Assembly (NCBI GenBank): GCA_017504305.1
Contig: JAFVRJ010000016.1
Coordinates: 1 to 64,000 of the forward strand
Length of the DNA: 64,000 nt
Direction: 5' to 3'
Origin: Clostridia bacterium
GTDB lineage: Bacteria > Bacillota > Clostridia > Christensenellales > DTU072
Both the position numbers and the translations under genes were made by a program. Shown here piece after piece: positions 27,718-36,720 of this stretch. Position 1 is the first letter of the stretch, and each line of letters starts with the position of its first letter. The notes under the pieces are model-generated. The model did no database searches. It was given only the letters and a program-made list of their open reading frames with translations, and had not been told where the DNA came from.

Positions 27718-27745
27718 ATACTCCTTGATTAACAATCAGGAGTAT
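27718..27745 (-). promoter_or_regulatory. Hairpin over the pgsA ribosome site
   Basis: ATACTCCTGATT pairs with AATCAAGGAGTAT (one bulged base) on the minus strand, followed by six T and the pgsA ATG. It can act as terminator for read-through from the MreB-like gene and hides the AAGGAG site. The transcript started at the promoter 27744-27772 would lack most of the 5' arm. Confidence 0.65.
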
Positions 27746-27772
27746 TATAACATACTTATATTAATATATCAA
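27744..27772 (-). promoter_or_regulatory. Promoter of pgsA-valS
   Basis: Minus strand TTGATA (27772-27767), 17-nt spacer, TATAAT (27749-27744). Overlaps the 5' arm of the hairpin. Confidence 0.8.
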
Positions 27773-27831
27773 ACTAATTTAACACCATTTACTTTATAAG
27801 TAAAAGTTTGATTTTGGCTACTTTATTCCAT

Positions 27832-28815
27832 TTATCTTTTGTTACCCAATATGTTTTGGTACTTTGTTTCAGCGTTCATAATCAAATCGTATGCACCCTT
27901 GATAACTGCAGTTTCGGGTTCCTCAATTACGTGTACGGGTAACTTAAGATAGCGAGTCAGGAAATCTACAAGCCCTCTTGTATTAGCACCTTCACCAGCA
28001 ATATACAAGCCGTTATCACTAACTTCTGCAAGTTTTGCATACGGCACTGTAGTCAAAACGCTTTCGATGAGTTCTGCTATTTTCTTATAGCACCAAGCGA
28101 TGGGAGCACGTAACGAAGTAGCGGATATCTCGACGTTTTTGATACGACCGTCCAACAGATCTTGTCCCGTGGCATCCATAACCGATACGTCGTTATCACT
28201 CAAACTGCCGATGCCTTTTTTAAGCTTTTCAGCCATGGACCAAGTTATGCGTAAGTTATAGGTTTTTAATACCTGCTCAATAATTTTTTCATTGACGGTA
28301 TTACCGCTTATATTTACGGTGCATCCGGTGATGATGCCATCGCCGTTTATAACTCCGATTTCGGTGGTACCACCGCCAAACAACGCAACAACCCTATTGC
28401 TATCGCCAAGTACGGGCAAAAGTCCAAACAAGCTTTCGACCAACGTTATATCCTTGTAACCGGTTTTTTGAACGGCTATTTCCAAGCTATCGCGCTCTGC
28501 GCCTGATAACCCCGAAGGTATCAGCACGTAAAGCTCTACGGGATTAAAGCTTTTTGCGACAACCTTTTCAAGATAGTATTCTAAAATCTTTGCATAAACG
28601 TCCGGACGAACTACAACGCCGTCCCTTACAGGATTAACAAGCGAACAATGTTCCGGCAAAGCGGTCATTTTTAACGCCTCGTTGCCAACAGCAATAAGCT
28701 CTATCGAGTTACCGCGCTTAATAACCGCTACGTTAGGCTCGCGTAGCAAAAAGCCTCCACCATAGATGGATATATTAGATGAGCCTGCGTCTATAACGAA
28801 TTTTTGCTTTTGCAT
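27832..28815 (-). CDS. MreB-like actin-family protein
   Basis: 327 aa. Actin-fold landmarks: VIDAGSSNISIY (phosphate 1), LLREPNVAVI, ALFGGGTTEIGVI (phosphate 2) and the adenosine loop IAGEGANTRGL. Corresponds to MreB/Mbl, filaments that guide sidewall synthesis, but is divergent (GSSN for the usual GTAN). Directly follows maf by 2 nt as in Bacillus maf-mre loci; mreC and mreD are absent. A specialised paralogue is possible. Confidence 0.87.
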   Translation of the reverse strand: MQKQKFVIDAGSSNISIYGGGFLLREPNVAVIKRGNSIELIAVGNEALKMTALPEHCSLVNPVRDGVVVRPDVYAKILEYYLEKVVAKSFNPVELYVLIPSGLSGAERDSLEIAVQKTGYKDITLVESLFGLLPVLGDSNRVVALFGGGTTEIGVINGDGIITGCTVNISGNTVNEKIIEQVLKTYNLRITWSMAEKLKKGIGSLSDNDVSVMDATGQDLLDGRIKNVEISATSLRAPIAWCYKKIAELIESVLTTVPYAKLAEVSDNGLYIAGEGANTRGLVDFLTRYLKLPVHVIEEPETAVIKGAYDLIMNAETKYQNILGNKR

Positions 28816-28817
28816 AA

Positions 28818-29369
28818 TTATATTATCTTCTTTTCCTTGAGAATTTCTTCGAGTTTTTCCATCGGAAGTCCCACTACGTTGGAGTAGGAACCATTGAGCT
28901 TTTCAACCACTACACCGTCTTGCACAGCGTATGCCCCTGCTTTATCTAAACAATAATGGGTGGATAAATACTCTTTGATTTGAGCCTCGCTCATAGGATA
29001 AAAAGTAACGTCCGTCGATACGGAATAACACTCTCTTACACCATTGTAGCTTATAGCCAGTCCCGATACGACTACGTGAGTTTTACCCTCGAGTTCTTTT
29101 AGCATTCTTACAGCATCCGTTTCGTCAATGGGCTTGCCATAGTAAATACCGTCTTTGTACACCAAAGTGTCCGACGCTATGATTAGATCGTACCTTTCGG
29201 GACTCTCGACCGCAAGCAGTTTGCGTAGAGCTATTTCTTTAACCGTTTCTTCGGGAGTTTCACCCTTAAAATGCTCGTCTGCCGGATAGCTTTCGATAGC
29301 AAACTCCGGCAGTACGGTTTTTAACAATTCTTTGCGCCTCGGGGATTGCGAAGCGAGCAATACTTTCAT
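28818..29369 (-). CDS. maf: Maf nucleotide pyrophosphatase
   Basis: 183 aa. N-terminal LLASQSPRRKELL, middle ASDTLVYKDG, C-terminal YAVQDG and GLPMEKL are the Maf/ITPase-like signatures. Family members hydrolyse dTTP, UTP or modified NTPs; Maf overproduction affects septum formation in Bacillus. SD is weak (GGAAAT) and only 3 nt separate it from the ppx stop. Confidence 0.95.
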   Translation of the reverse strand: MKVLLASQSPRRKELLKTVLPEFAIESYPADEHFKGETPEETVKEIALRKLLAVESPERYDLIIASDTLVYKDGIYYGKPIDETDAVRMLKELEGKTHVVVSGLAISYNGVRECYSVSTDVTFYPMSEAQIKEYLSTHYCLDKAGAYAVQDGVVVEKLNGSYSNVVGLPMEKLEEILKEKKII

Positions 29370-29372
29370 ATC

Positions 29373-30884
29373 TTATAATATTTCCAAATTCTTCTTGAAG
29401 GCGCGTTTGAAATCGCCAAGTGCGGTAAGAGCATCTTTGATTTCAAGAGTGCAATCGCCTTGCGACTTGGTCTTTAAGATTACCGAGTCGCCTAATACGT
29501 CGCAAGAAATACCTACGATAGCACCACCGCAACTGCGGTCAAAGCACTCTGCTATACGTACTATAACACCAAGCTTGCGTACTGCAATAATCTCTTCCTC
29601 GGTCAAAAGCTCAAGATACTTTTGGCAATCGAGTTGCTCAAGGCTATCTTTATAGTGGAGAGCCGCTACCATCGATGCCATAATCAAATCCTTTTGCGGA
29701 ATACCGTAAAGGTTGCTGTTCAAAATCATGTACATCGAGTGCTTGTGGTGATCGTAGAACTTCATGCTCGATCCGATATCGTGGAGCATACTTGCTACGC
29801 GCAAAATCTTAACGTACGGACGAGGTAATTTATGTATAACCTTAACTTGTCTAAAGAGTTGCATAGAAAGATCAAACACGTGCTCTGCGTGTTGAATATT
29901 CATATTGAAATGATGCAACAAAGTGTAAATGCTATGTCCCAAAATATCGCTGATGGGCTTTTCGGTAATGGTGGGACATGCATAACGAAGCATTGCGCCC
30001 TCTCTCATACCGGCGCCACCGATAACGATTTCATTGAAGTTGGTACGCATCTTGAGCGCATCCAATACTGCAAGAGCTGCGGGGAATATATCTGCACGAG
30101 CGCTGGAAAGACCTTTGATACGCATGAGCTTTTCGGGCTCTAAAGGTTTGATGGTATCGTAAATGGTCTCGAGCTCAGCAAACGGAATATGGTAGTTGTG
30201 AGCCATATCCAAAGGATACTTTTTGAGTTTACGGCTAATTTTACCCAAGTTACGCAACGATCCGCCTACGCCAATAAGTTGGGTTTCGGGATCAAGTTCT
30301 TTGAGCCAAGCAAGTTGGTCAAGATGTTCGCCAACGTATTGAGTAATGGCTTGTAAACAATCTTCGGGAGAACCGTGCTTTGCAAATTTTTCGGTCAAAG
30401 TCAACGCGCCGAAAGGTAGCGTATCTTGAGCGATCATAACTCTTCTATTGTAATAGATGAGTTTTACCGAACCGCCGCCGATATCAATAATAAGTCCCTT
30501 GGGCACTTCCATAGAGTTGATAACGCCTTGATAAACGAACATCGCTTCGTCTTCTTGCGATATTACTTGGAGTTTGATGCCACAAGCAGTTTGAACTTCT
30601 TCAATAAAGGATTTTTGGTTTTTAGCTCTTCTTACGGCAGCGGTTGCATATGCAAACACCTTAGTTACGCCGTGACTTTCGTATAACGTACGGAAGGTGC
30701 GAAGCGTTTTGATGGTTTGAGCAATGCGAAGAGGACGTAAGAATCCGTCTATCTCCATATCTTGAGCAAGCCTTACCGGCTCTTTAAGCTCGTCGACAAC
30801 CATAAAATATCCGCCCGGCATTACGTTTGCAATAACAAGTCTTGCCGAGTTGCTGCCTAAGTCGATTATCGCAATTTTTTCCAT
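29373..30884 (-). CDS. Ppx/GppA phosphatase (exopolyphosphatase)
   Basis: 503 aa. ASKHA fold: IIDLGSNSARLVI at the N-terminus, VFAYATAAVRRAKN, DIGGGSVKLIYY. A C-terminal HD domain (MLHDIG, then HHKHS) follows from about residue 330. It removes terminal phosphate from polyphosphate or acts on pppGpp. SD GGAAGGG before ATG. Leads the ppx-maf-mreB-like unit. Confidence 0.9.
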   Translation of the reverse strand: MEKIAIIDLGSNSARLVIANVMPGGYFMVVDELKEPVRLAQDMEIDGFLRPLRIAQTIKTLRTFRTLYESHGVTKVFAYATAAVRRAKNQKSFIEEVQTACGIKLQVISQEDEAMFVYQGVINSMEVPKGLIIDIGGGSVKLIYYNRRVMIAQDTLPFGALTLTEKFAKHGSPEDCLQAITQYVGEHLDQLAWLKELDPETQLIGVGGSLRNLGKISRKLKKYPLDMAHNYHIPFAELETIYDTIKPLEPEKLMRIKGLSSARADIFPAALAVLDALKMRTNFNEIVIGGAGMREGAMLRYACPTITEKPISDILGHSIYTLLHHFNMNIQHAEHVFDLSMQLFRQVKVIHKLPRPYVKILRVASMLHDIGSSMKFYDHHKHSMYMILNSNLYGIPQKDLIMASMVAALHYKDSLEQLDCQKYLELLTEEEIIAVRKLGVIVRIAECFDRSCGGAIVGISCDVLGDSVILKTKSQGDCTLEIKDALTALGDFKRAFKKNLEIL

Positions 30885-30923
30885 AATAATCCCTTCCTTC
30901 TATAGTTTTCGTAGTTAGATCCG

Positions 30924-31877
30924 CTAAATGCGGTTGAGGGTCTCCCCACTTAAGTATGATTGTAAATTATTTGCGGCAATAGACATCAATGCGCTTCTTG
31001 CCTCTACCGTCGCCCACGCTACGTGAGGAGTTATGACGGTGTTTTTTGCTGTAAGTAGCGGATTATCCGCTTGGGCAGGCTCCGTTGCAAGTACGTCTAA
31101 CCCCGCACCGGCAATCCTACCTTCGTTAAGGGCGTTTGCAAGAGCGAATTCATCTATCAATCCGCCTCTTGCCGTATTTATGAGTACCGCGCTACGCTTG
31201 AACTTTGATAACGAGTTTTCGTTTATCATCTTTACGTTGGAGCTATCTAACGGACAGTTCAAAGAAACTACGTCCGAAAGGCTATATAACTCGTCTAAAG
31301 ACTCTACGTAGCGGAAGCCTTCCTCTTTTGCATGCCTTGAACGACTATATAGAAGTACCTCCATGCCGTATGCCTTTGCAACTTCTGCAACGCGTAAGCC
31401 AATCCTACCGGCACCAACTATACCCATAGTCTTACCGTATATTTGGCGCATACCGCTTTTGTAGTAGCAAAAATCGGGTGAATTAACCCATCCGCCCTCT
31501 TTTACACTGCTATCGTGATAACCAATACCTGAATATAACTCCGTTAGCAATCCGAATACCGTTTGAACGACTGATTCGGTACTGTATGCGGGGATGTTAG
31601 TTACGGCTATGCCCTTTTGACGGCACGCTTCAACGTCGATATTATTATATCCAGTTGCAAGAACGCCTACGTATTTTAGTTGAGGTAACGATTGGATAAT
31701 ATTTGCATCTATCGTGCATTTGTTGGTAATCATAATCTCGGCGTTGCCCATCCTTTCGACAATTTTATCGTAAGGAGTGCGGTCGTAAAGCACTACCTCG
31801 CCAAGAGCCTCGAACGGAGCCCAAGAGAGGTCGCCGTGATTTAAACAATATCCGTCAAGTACGATTATTTGCAACAA
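30924..31877 (-). CDS. D-2-hydroxyacid dehydrogenase (glycerate dehydrogenase-like)
   Basis: 317 aa. NAD-binding GxGxxG as GIVGAGRIGLRVAEVA; catalytic Arg in NTARGGLID, Glu in ATEPAQ, His in TPHVAWAT. The TPHVAWAT and GYNNID forms are typical of hydroxypyruvate reductase/glycerate dehydrogenase. Start is TTG at 31877 with GAGGA just upstream. Own promoter at 31907-31935. Confidence 0.9.
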   Translation of the reverse strand: MLQIIVLDGYCLNHGDLSWAPFEALGEVVLYDRTPYDKIVERMGNAEIMITNKCTIDANIIQSLPQLKYVGVLATGYNNIDVEACRQKGIAVTNIPAYSTESVVQTVFGLLTELYSGIGYHDSSVKEGGWVNSPDFCYYKSGMRQIYGKTMGIVGAGRIGLRVAEVAKAYGMEVLLYSRSRHAKEEGFRYVESLDELYSLSDVVSLNCPLDSSNVKMINENSLSKFKRSAVLINTARGGLIDEFALANALNEGRIAGAGLDVLATEPAQADNPLLTAKNTVITPHVAWATVEARSALMSIAANNLQSYLSGETLNRI

Positions 31878-31906
31878 AATTCCTCAACACAATTTTCGCT
31901 ATTTAC

Positions 31907-31935
31907 AATATAACTTAAAATTCTACTAAAGTCAA
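31907..31935 (-). promoter_or_regulatory. Promoter of the hydroxyacid dehydrogenase
   Basis: Minus strand TTGACT (31935-31930), 17 nt, TATATT (31912-31907). Confidence 0.75.
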
Positions 31936-31947
31936 TACTGAATTTTT

Positions 31948-31977
31948 AAAAAAACGCGCGTAACATATATACGCGCG
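31948..31977 (-). terminator. Terminator of the long infC-to-DUF1508 run
   Basis: Stem CGCGCGTA/TACGCGCG with a 7-nt loop, followed on the minus strand by TTTTTTT. Confidence 0.92.
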
Positions 31978-32005
31978 CCTTAAATGTTTTAAACTGTATG
32001 AGGAA

Positions 32006-32815
32006 TTAAAGCGTTTCATCCTCCGTCTTATGGTACTCTGAAATGCGTTTGATACTTTCGACACCCTTTAAGCAATTTGCTTTGGAGGTGTATCCTTGAG
32101 ATGCTAAAACGTTTGATGCGTTAGCTGCAACCAAACGGAAACGGAATTTATCTTCGTTATCGCGATAAATTTCGAATACCGCTTTACCTATGGCGCGAAC
32201 GTAGTTGCTATTGACGGTGGTATCAACAACGATTGCGTTCACGGCTGCGTGCTCTACCGCCTTAATGCCTGATTTACACGTCGCTTTAGCAACGTATCCT
32301 TGCGAGTGACCTACGGTGCATCCGTTGGAACTACGTACGCGGAAACGGAATTTACCGCCGTTATCGCGATAAATACAGAAGGTTCCGGGAAGTTTGCCGT
32401 CTTCCGGGGAGGGATTGGGCTCGCCAAAGCTACTTTTCTTTTCTGCAGGAAGGTGCTCGGTTGCCGTCTTGCTCTTGCGTACGGGACGTTTTTTCTCCCT
32501 AACAGGCGTCATAATTACAGTTTGCTCGGATTTGGAGTTACCGCTCTTTACTACTACTGCTCCGTTATCATGCATAACTTCTTCCTCAACAATGGGAGAA
32601 AGTTCGATATCTTCAATTGAAGTATAACTATCGTTATTGCCTTCTAACAAAGCGGCGGCTTCCTCTTTAGCTACCTTACGCTCGACGGCCTTTTTCTTTG
32701 CCGATGCAACTATCAAAATAATAGCAATTAATAAAACAATAGCTGCTGCAATAAGTATGTAGCGGTTGTAGCCGGTTTCAATAAAAGTTTTTACGCTTTC
32801 AAAAACTTCGTTCAT
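32006..32815 (-). CDS. Membrane-anchored protein with two DUF1508 (YegP) repeats
   Basis: 269 aa. One membrane helix at about 18-40, a charged linker (40-140), then two YegP/DUF1508 repeats: FCIYRDNGGKFRFRVRSSNG ... SQGYVAKATCKSGI and FEIYRDNEDKFRFRLVAANA ... SQGYTSKANCLKGV. YegP repeats form a small alpha/beta swapped fold of unknown function. SD AGGAGG. Last gene of the typA operon. The short N-terminus before the helix makes the repeats probably cytoplasmic, given the Lys/Arg-rich segment after the helix. Confidence 0.85.
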   Translation of the reverse strand: MNEVFESVKTFIETGYNRYILIAAAIVLLIAIILIVASAKKKAVERKVAKEEAAALLEGNNDSYTSIEDIELSPIVEEEVMHDNGAVVVKSGNSKSEQTVIMTPVREKKRPVRKSKTATEHLPAEKKSSFGEPNPSPEDGKLPGTFCIYRDNGGKFRFRVRSSNGCTVGHSQGYVAKATCKSGIKAVEHAAVNAIVVDTTVNSNYVRAIGKAVFEIYRDNEDKFRFRLVAANASNVLASQGYTSKANCLKGVESIKRISEYHKTEDETL

Positions 32816-32842
32816 ATTTATACCTCCTGTTTTGGGGTTATC

Positions 32843-34669
32843 TTATCCTCTACGCTCTTTCATTACGGCACGCATACGCAACTCGTGTGAAAGAATATTT
32901 TTGCGGATACGTAGCGATTTGGGAGTTACTTCCAACATCTCGTCGGGCTCTAAAAATTCAATGCACTCTTCAAGTGAGAACTTGCGAGGAGTTTCCAGTC
33001 TCAACGCTTCATCAGAGCCTGCCGCACGCATATTGGTAACGTGCTTACGCTTACATACGTTAACGGCAATATCTTCTTGTTTGGGGGACATGCCTACTAC
33101 CATACCTTGGTAAACGGGCGTGCCCGGCTCGATAAATAATACGCCTCTGCCTTGCGCGTTGAAGAGTCCGTAAGTGCAAGCTTCGCCCGTTTCAAAAGCG
33201 ACCAAAGCGCCCACTTGTCTACGAGGCATTGCTCCCTTCAAAGGCTCGTAACCTTCGAAAATACTATTCATGATGCCTTCGCCACGGGTTTCCGTCATAA
33301 AGTCAGAACGGTATCCCAAAAGTCCACGTTCAGGGATAACAAATTCAAGCTTTATACGACTATTCATAGGAGTCATATTGATGAGCTCTCCTTGACGTTT
33401 ACCCATGTTTTCCATAACCGTTCCAACGCACTCCGAGGGTACGTCAACGTACAATCTTTCGATAGGCTCGTGTACTACTCCGTCGATGGTTTTAGTTATA
33501 ACTTTAGGGGTGCTTACTTGGAACTCATAGCCCTCACGGCGCATGTTTTCGATAAGGATAGAAAGGTGAATTTCACCTCTGCCGGATACTATGAAAGAGT
33601 CTGCTCTATCGCCGTCCTCTACCTTAAGCGATACGTCTTTAAGGAGTTCTTTATAAAGTCTTGCGCGCAAATGACGGGAGGTAACGTACTTACCTTCTTT
33701 GCCTGCAAAGGGACTGTCGTTAACGGCAAATAGCATTTGTAACGTAGGCTCGCTAATCTTTACAAAACTGAGGGGCTCAACGCATAAGGGGTTGCAAATG
33801 GTTTCGCCGATAGTAACGTTCTCAATACCGCTAAAGCTTACTATGTCGCCCACCTTGGCCCTTTCTACCGTTCTCTTGTTAAGACCAGTGAATTGATAAA
33901 TGTTGGTTATTTTAGCCCTATAATTGACCGAGGGATCGTGGTAGTTGCAAACGGTTATTTCGCTGTTAGCGTTCATAACGCCACGCTCGATACGACCGAT
34001 AGCAATACGACCTACGTACTCGTTGTAATCGATTGCGCTAACCAATACTTGCAAAGGCTCATCTTCTTCGCCCTCGGGAGGATCGATGTGATTCAATATC
34101 GCATCAAATAAGGGTGATAGGTTTGTGCCGGGCGTAGATGCCGACGTCGAAGCCGTACCCGCTCTACCGGAGCAGTAAATAATGGGGCTTTCAAGTTGCT
34201 CATCGGTGGCGTTAAGGTCCAATAGAAGCTCGTATACTTCGTCTAATACCTCTGCAAGACGTGCATCGGGTTTATCTACTTTGTTGATGCAGATGATAAC
34301 TTTATGATTCATTTCCAAAGCCTTTTGGAGAACGAATCTCGTTTGAGGCATAGGTCCTTCGTAAGCGTCTACTAAAAGGACTACGCCGTTGATCATCTTG
34401 AGTACTCTTTCTACTTCGCCCGAGAAGTCCGCGTGTCCGGGGGTGTCTACAACGTTGATCTTTACTCCCTTATACATGCAAGAGGTGTTTTTAGCAAGTA
34501 TGGTGATACCTCTTTCACGCTCGAGAGGGTTGTTGTCCATTACGCAGTTTTCTACCACTTGGTTATCACGGAAAACGCCACCTTGACGAAGCATGGCGTC
34601 TACGAGAGTAGTCTTACCGTGGTCTACGTGAGCTATTATAGCAATGTTTCTTAAATCGTCTCTAATCAT
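32843..34669 (-). CDS. typA: Ribosome-associated GTPase TypA/BipA
   Basis: 608 aa, full length. G1 AHVDHGKTTLVDAM, G2 region ERERGITI, G3 DTPGHADF, G4 NKVD; the C-terminal domain ends with FLEPDEMLEVTPKSLRIRK, diagnostic of TypA. Acts on the ribosome in stress and subunit assembly. The ATG overlaps the preceding stop (ATGA). Confidence 0.97.
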   Translation of the reverse strand: MIRDDLRNIAIIAHVDHGKTTLVDAMLRQGGVFRDNQVVENCVMDNNPLERERGITILAKNTSCMYKGVKINVVDTPGHADFSGEVERVLKMINGVVLLVDAYEGPMPQTRFVLQKALEMNHKVIICINKVDKPDARLAEVLDEVYELLLDLNATDEQLESPIIYCSGRAGTASTSASTPGTNLSPLFDAILNHIDPPEGEEDEPLQVLVSAIDYNEYVGRIAIGRIERGVMNANSEITVCNYHDPSVNYRAKITNIYQFTGLNKRTVERAKVGDIVSFSGIENVTIGETICNPLCVEPLSFVKISEPTLQMLFAVNDSPFAGKEGKYVTSRHLRARLYKELLKDVSLKVEDGDRADSFIVSGRGEIHLSILIENMRREGYEFQVSTPKVITKTIDGVVHEPIERLYVDVPSECVGTVMENMGKRQGELINMTPMNSRIKLEFVIPERGLLGYRSDFMTETRGEGIMNSIFEGYEPLKGAMPRRQVGALVAFETGEACTYGLFNAQGRGVLFIEPGTPVYQGMVVGMSPKQEDIAVNVCKRKHVTNMRAAGSDEALRLETPRKFSLEECIEFLEPDEMLEVTPKSLRIRKNILSHELRMRAVMKERRG

Positions 34670-35430
34670 ACTGTTTGTTCAATTATCGTGTACGGAATCT
34701 CTTCATCGTACAACTCGTAAATCTCTTTATTGTGAATATATTCCTTTACTCCGTTAACGTTTACGTACAATACCGGTCTAATGTAGAACTGCCAAGTTCC
34801 GCTACCCACAGGGAAGTTAAAGGTTACCCCTTCGTGTAGTTCGAGTAACGAATAAGCATACGGTTGAAGTGAATTTTGATCACGTTCTTCACCGGGACCG
34901 ATAGCATCTACTTCGTAGTAGTTGATGGTAAATTGTTCCCCTTTATACACGTAAGTAACGGGATAAAAATAATCCATATCGATTTGATAACCTTGGTTAC
35001 CTACGTTCTTAAAGGTTATTCCTCTGAAAGGATCGAGCGTCAACGGCACGACGTTATAGCTATACCACTCGCTAAAATCAGAGGTGTTGGACTCATATTT
35101 ACCAAGCGCTTTAATGCGGAACTTCAGTTCCCCTTTTACACGCTTTATAGTAAGCTCGGTGCCACCGATTTCATTTGCGGTATAGACGGTATCGGGATAG
35201 ACGGAGTATATATACTCTACAGTATAAACCCTTGCTCCCGATACTTTATTCCAACTGATAGTAATGGTATAATCGGGCTCACCGACGACGGAGGTAACCT
35301 CTGCGGTCGGTGTCTTAAGCTTGCGATGCATAACACCGTATACGGCGCCGTAGGTGCCTCCTGCAACCGCCAACACCGCGACGATGATAATTATCACCAG
35401 CCATTTTTTTGCGAGCCCTAATTTTGCCAT
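34666..35430 (-). CDS. Membrane-anchored protein with fibronectin III-like domain
   Basis: 254 aa. Membrane helix at about 8-30 (VIIIIVAVLAVAGGTYGAVY), then an outside domain whose first part (TAEVTSVVGEPDYTITISWN, then GARVYTVEY and LKFRIKALG) has FN3-like spacing. The rest (about 130-254) is unassigned and rich in aromatic residues. Sandwiched between pfp and typA with ATGA overlap to typA, so co-translated. Function unknown. Confidence 0.7.
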   Translation of the reverse strand: MAKLGLAKKWLVIIIIVAVLAVAGGTYGAVYGVMHRKLKTPTAEVTSVVGEPDYTITISWNKVSGARVYTVEYIYSVYPDTVYTANEIGGTELTIKRVKGELKFRIKALGKYESNTSDFSEWYSYNVVPLTLDPFRGITFKNVGNQGYQIDMDYFYPVTYVYKGEQFTINYYEVDAIGPGEERDQNSLQPYAYSLLELHEGVTFNFPVGSGTWQFYIRPVLYVNVNGVKEYIHNKEIYELYDEEIPYTIIEQTV

Positions 35431-35435
35431 TTTAA

Positions 35436-36686
35436 CTATTTCCTTGCGCTTACCTTCTTGAGGTTTGCAAACTTGGGTAGACCATCTTCAAGGGGAGAGT
35501 TGCTTGCGCCTTGGATAAGGGGAAGTGCGTACTCAACGTATTCCTTGGTGAGGCCGGTGCCTGCTTCGTTAATCCACTCGAGGGGAACTTTCTTCTCGGT
35601 GTTAGCAGCAAGTTCTACGGGCATGAGCTTGTAGATGCACTTGTAAGAGCCACTGCTCATATCGCGTTCGAATACTACCATCTTATCGGTTTCGCCTTCG
35701 CAAGCAGCCTTAACTGCGGTACGGCCTGCAGTAAATGCTTCTTCGATATCGGTGCCGGAAGCAAGGTGTGCGCCACAACGTTGCATGAGGTTGAACTCGA
35801 TACCACGTACTTTAACGCCGAATTTTTGGTTTACGAGGTCAGCAAGTTGTGCTGCTAAACCGCCGAGTTGGGTGTGGCCGAAGCCGTCCTTTGCTTTAGC
35901 TGCGGAAAGGGTTTCAACGATGAAGTTACCGTCCTTATCGCGGATGCCTTCGGATACGCAAGCGATACATTTGCCGTTGTTCTTATCCATAACTGCCTTA
36001 ACGTCAGCAACGAACTTCTCAACCGAGAAGGGAACTTCGGGGAGGTAGATAAGGTCTGCGCCGAGGCCTTTGTAATCTGCAAGGGCTGCAGCTGCGGTTA
36101 ACCAACCTGCGTTACGTCCCATGATTTCTACAACTGCTACTTGACCCTTGTCGTATACTTTAGCGTCGAGGTTGAGCTCCATGAGGGTGGTTGCAACGTA
36201 TTTTGCTGCGCTACCGTAACCGGGGCAGTGATCGGTGCCGTAAAGGTCGTTATCGATGGTCTTCGGAACACCGATGATGTTGCACTCGTAACCGCTCTTG
36301 AGGAGGTACTTGCTGATCTTGTTGCAGGTATCCATGGAGTCGTTACCGCCGTTGTAGAAGAAATAACGAACGTTGTACTTTTTGAAAACCTCAAGGATTC
36401 TCTTATAATCGGTTTCGTCTACGCTTGCGTCTTTAAGTTTATATCTAACGGAGCCAAGGCTCGAGGAAGGAGTGTTCTTAAGAAGTAAAAGTTCTTCTTT
36501 GTCTTCTTGACCGATATCGTAAAAGTCCTCTTCGAGGATACCTTTAATACCGTGTGCTGCACCGTAAACTGCAGTGATGTTCTTTTGCTCAAGAGCTTCG
36601 ATAAATACGCCCGCTGCGCTTGCGTTAATAACGGAGGTCGGACCACCGGATTGACCGAACATACATGCTCCTACCAAATTCTTCAT
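35436..36686 (-). CDS. pfp: Pyrophosphate-dependent 6-phosphofructokinase
   Basis: 416 aa. PFK fold with GQSGGPTSVINAS at the start, GGNDS (Asp in place of the ATP-enzyme's Gly) and PKTIDND (Lys instead of Gly), the two residues that switch phosphoryl donor from ATP to PPi; substrate loop MGRNAGWL. Interconverts fructose 6-phosphate and fructose 1,6-bisphosphate reversibly. ATG at 36686 follows AAGGAG; a longer frame to 36749 would run into pfkA without an SD. Directly downstream of pfkA. Confidence 0.93.
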   Translation of the reverse strand: MKNLVGACMFGQSGGPTSVINASAAGVFIEALEQKNITAVYGAAHGIKGILEEDFYDIGQEDKEELLLLKNTPSSSLGSVRYKLKDASVDETDYKRILEVFKKYNVRYFFYNGGNDSMDTCNKISKYLLKSGYECNIIGVPKTIDNDLYGTDHCPGYGSAAKYVATTLMELNLDAKVYDKGQVAVVEIMGRNAGWLTAAAALADYKGLGADLIYLPEVPFSVEKFVADVKAVMDKNNGKCIACVSEGIRDKDGNFIVETLSAAKAKDGFGHTQLGGLAAQLADLVNQKFGVKVRGIEFNLMQRCGAHLASGTDIEEAFTAGRTAVKAACEGETDKMVVFERDMSSGSYKCIYKLMPVELAANTEKKVPLEWINEAGTGLTKEYVEYALPLIQGASNSPLEDGLPKFANLKKVSARK

Positions 36687-36720
36687 AGTAAAATCTCCTT
36701 TTGTATATGTTAATAAATTT

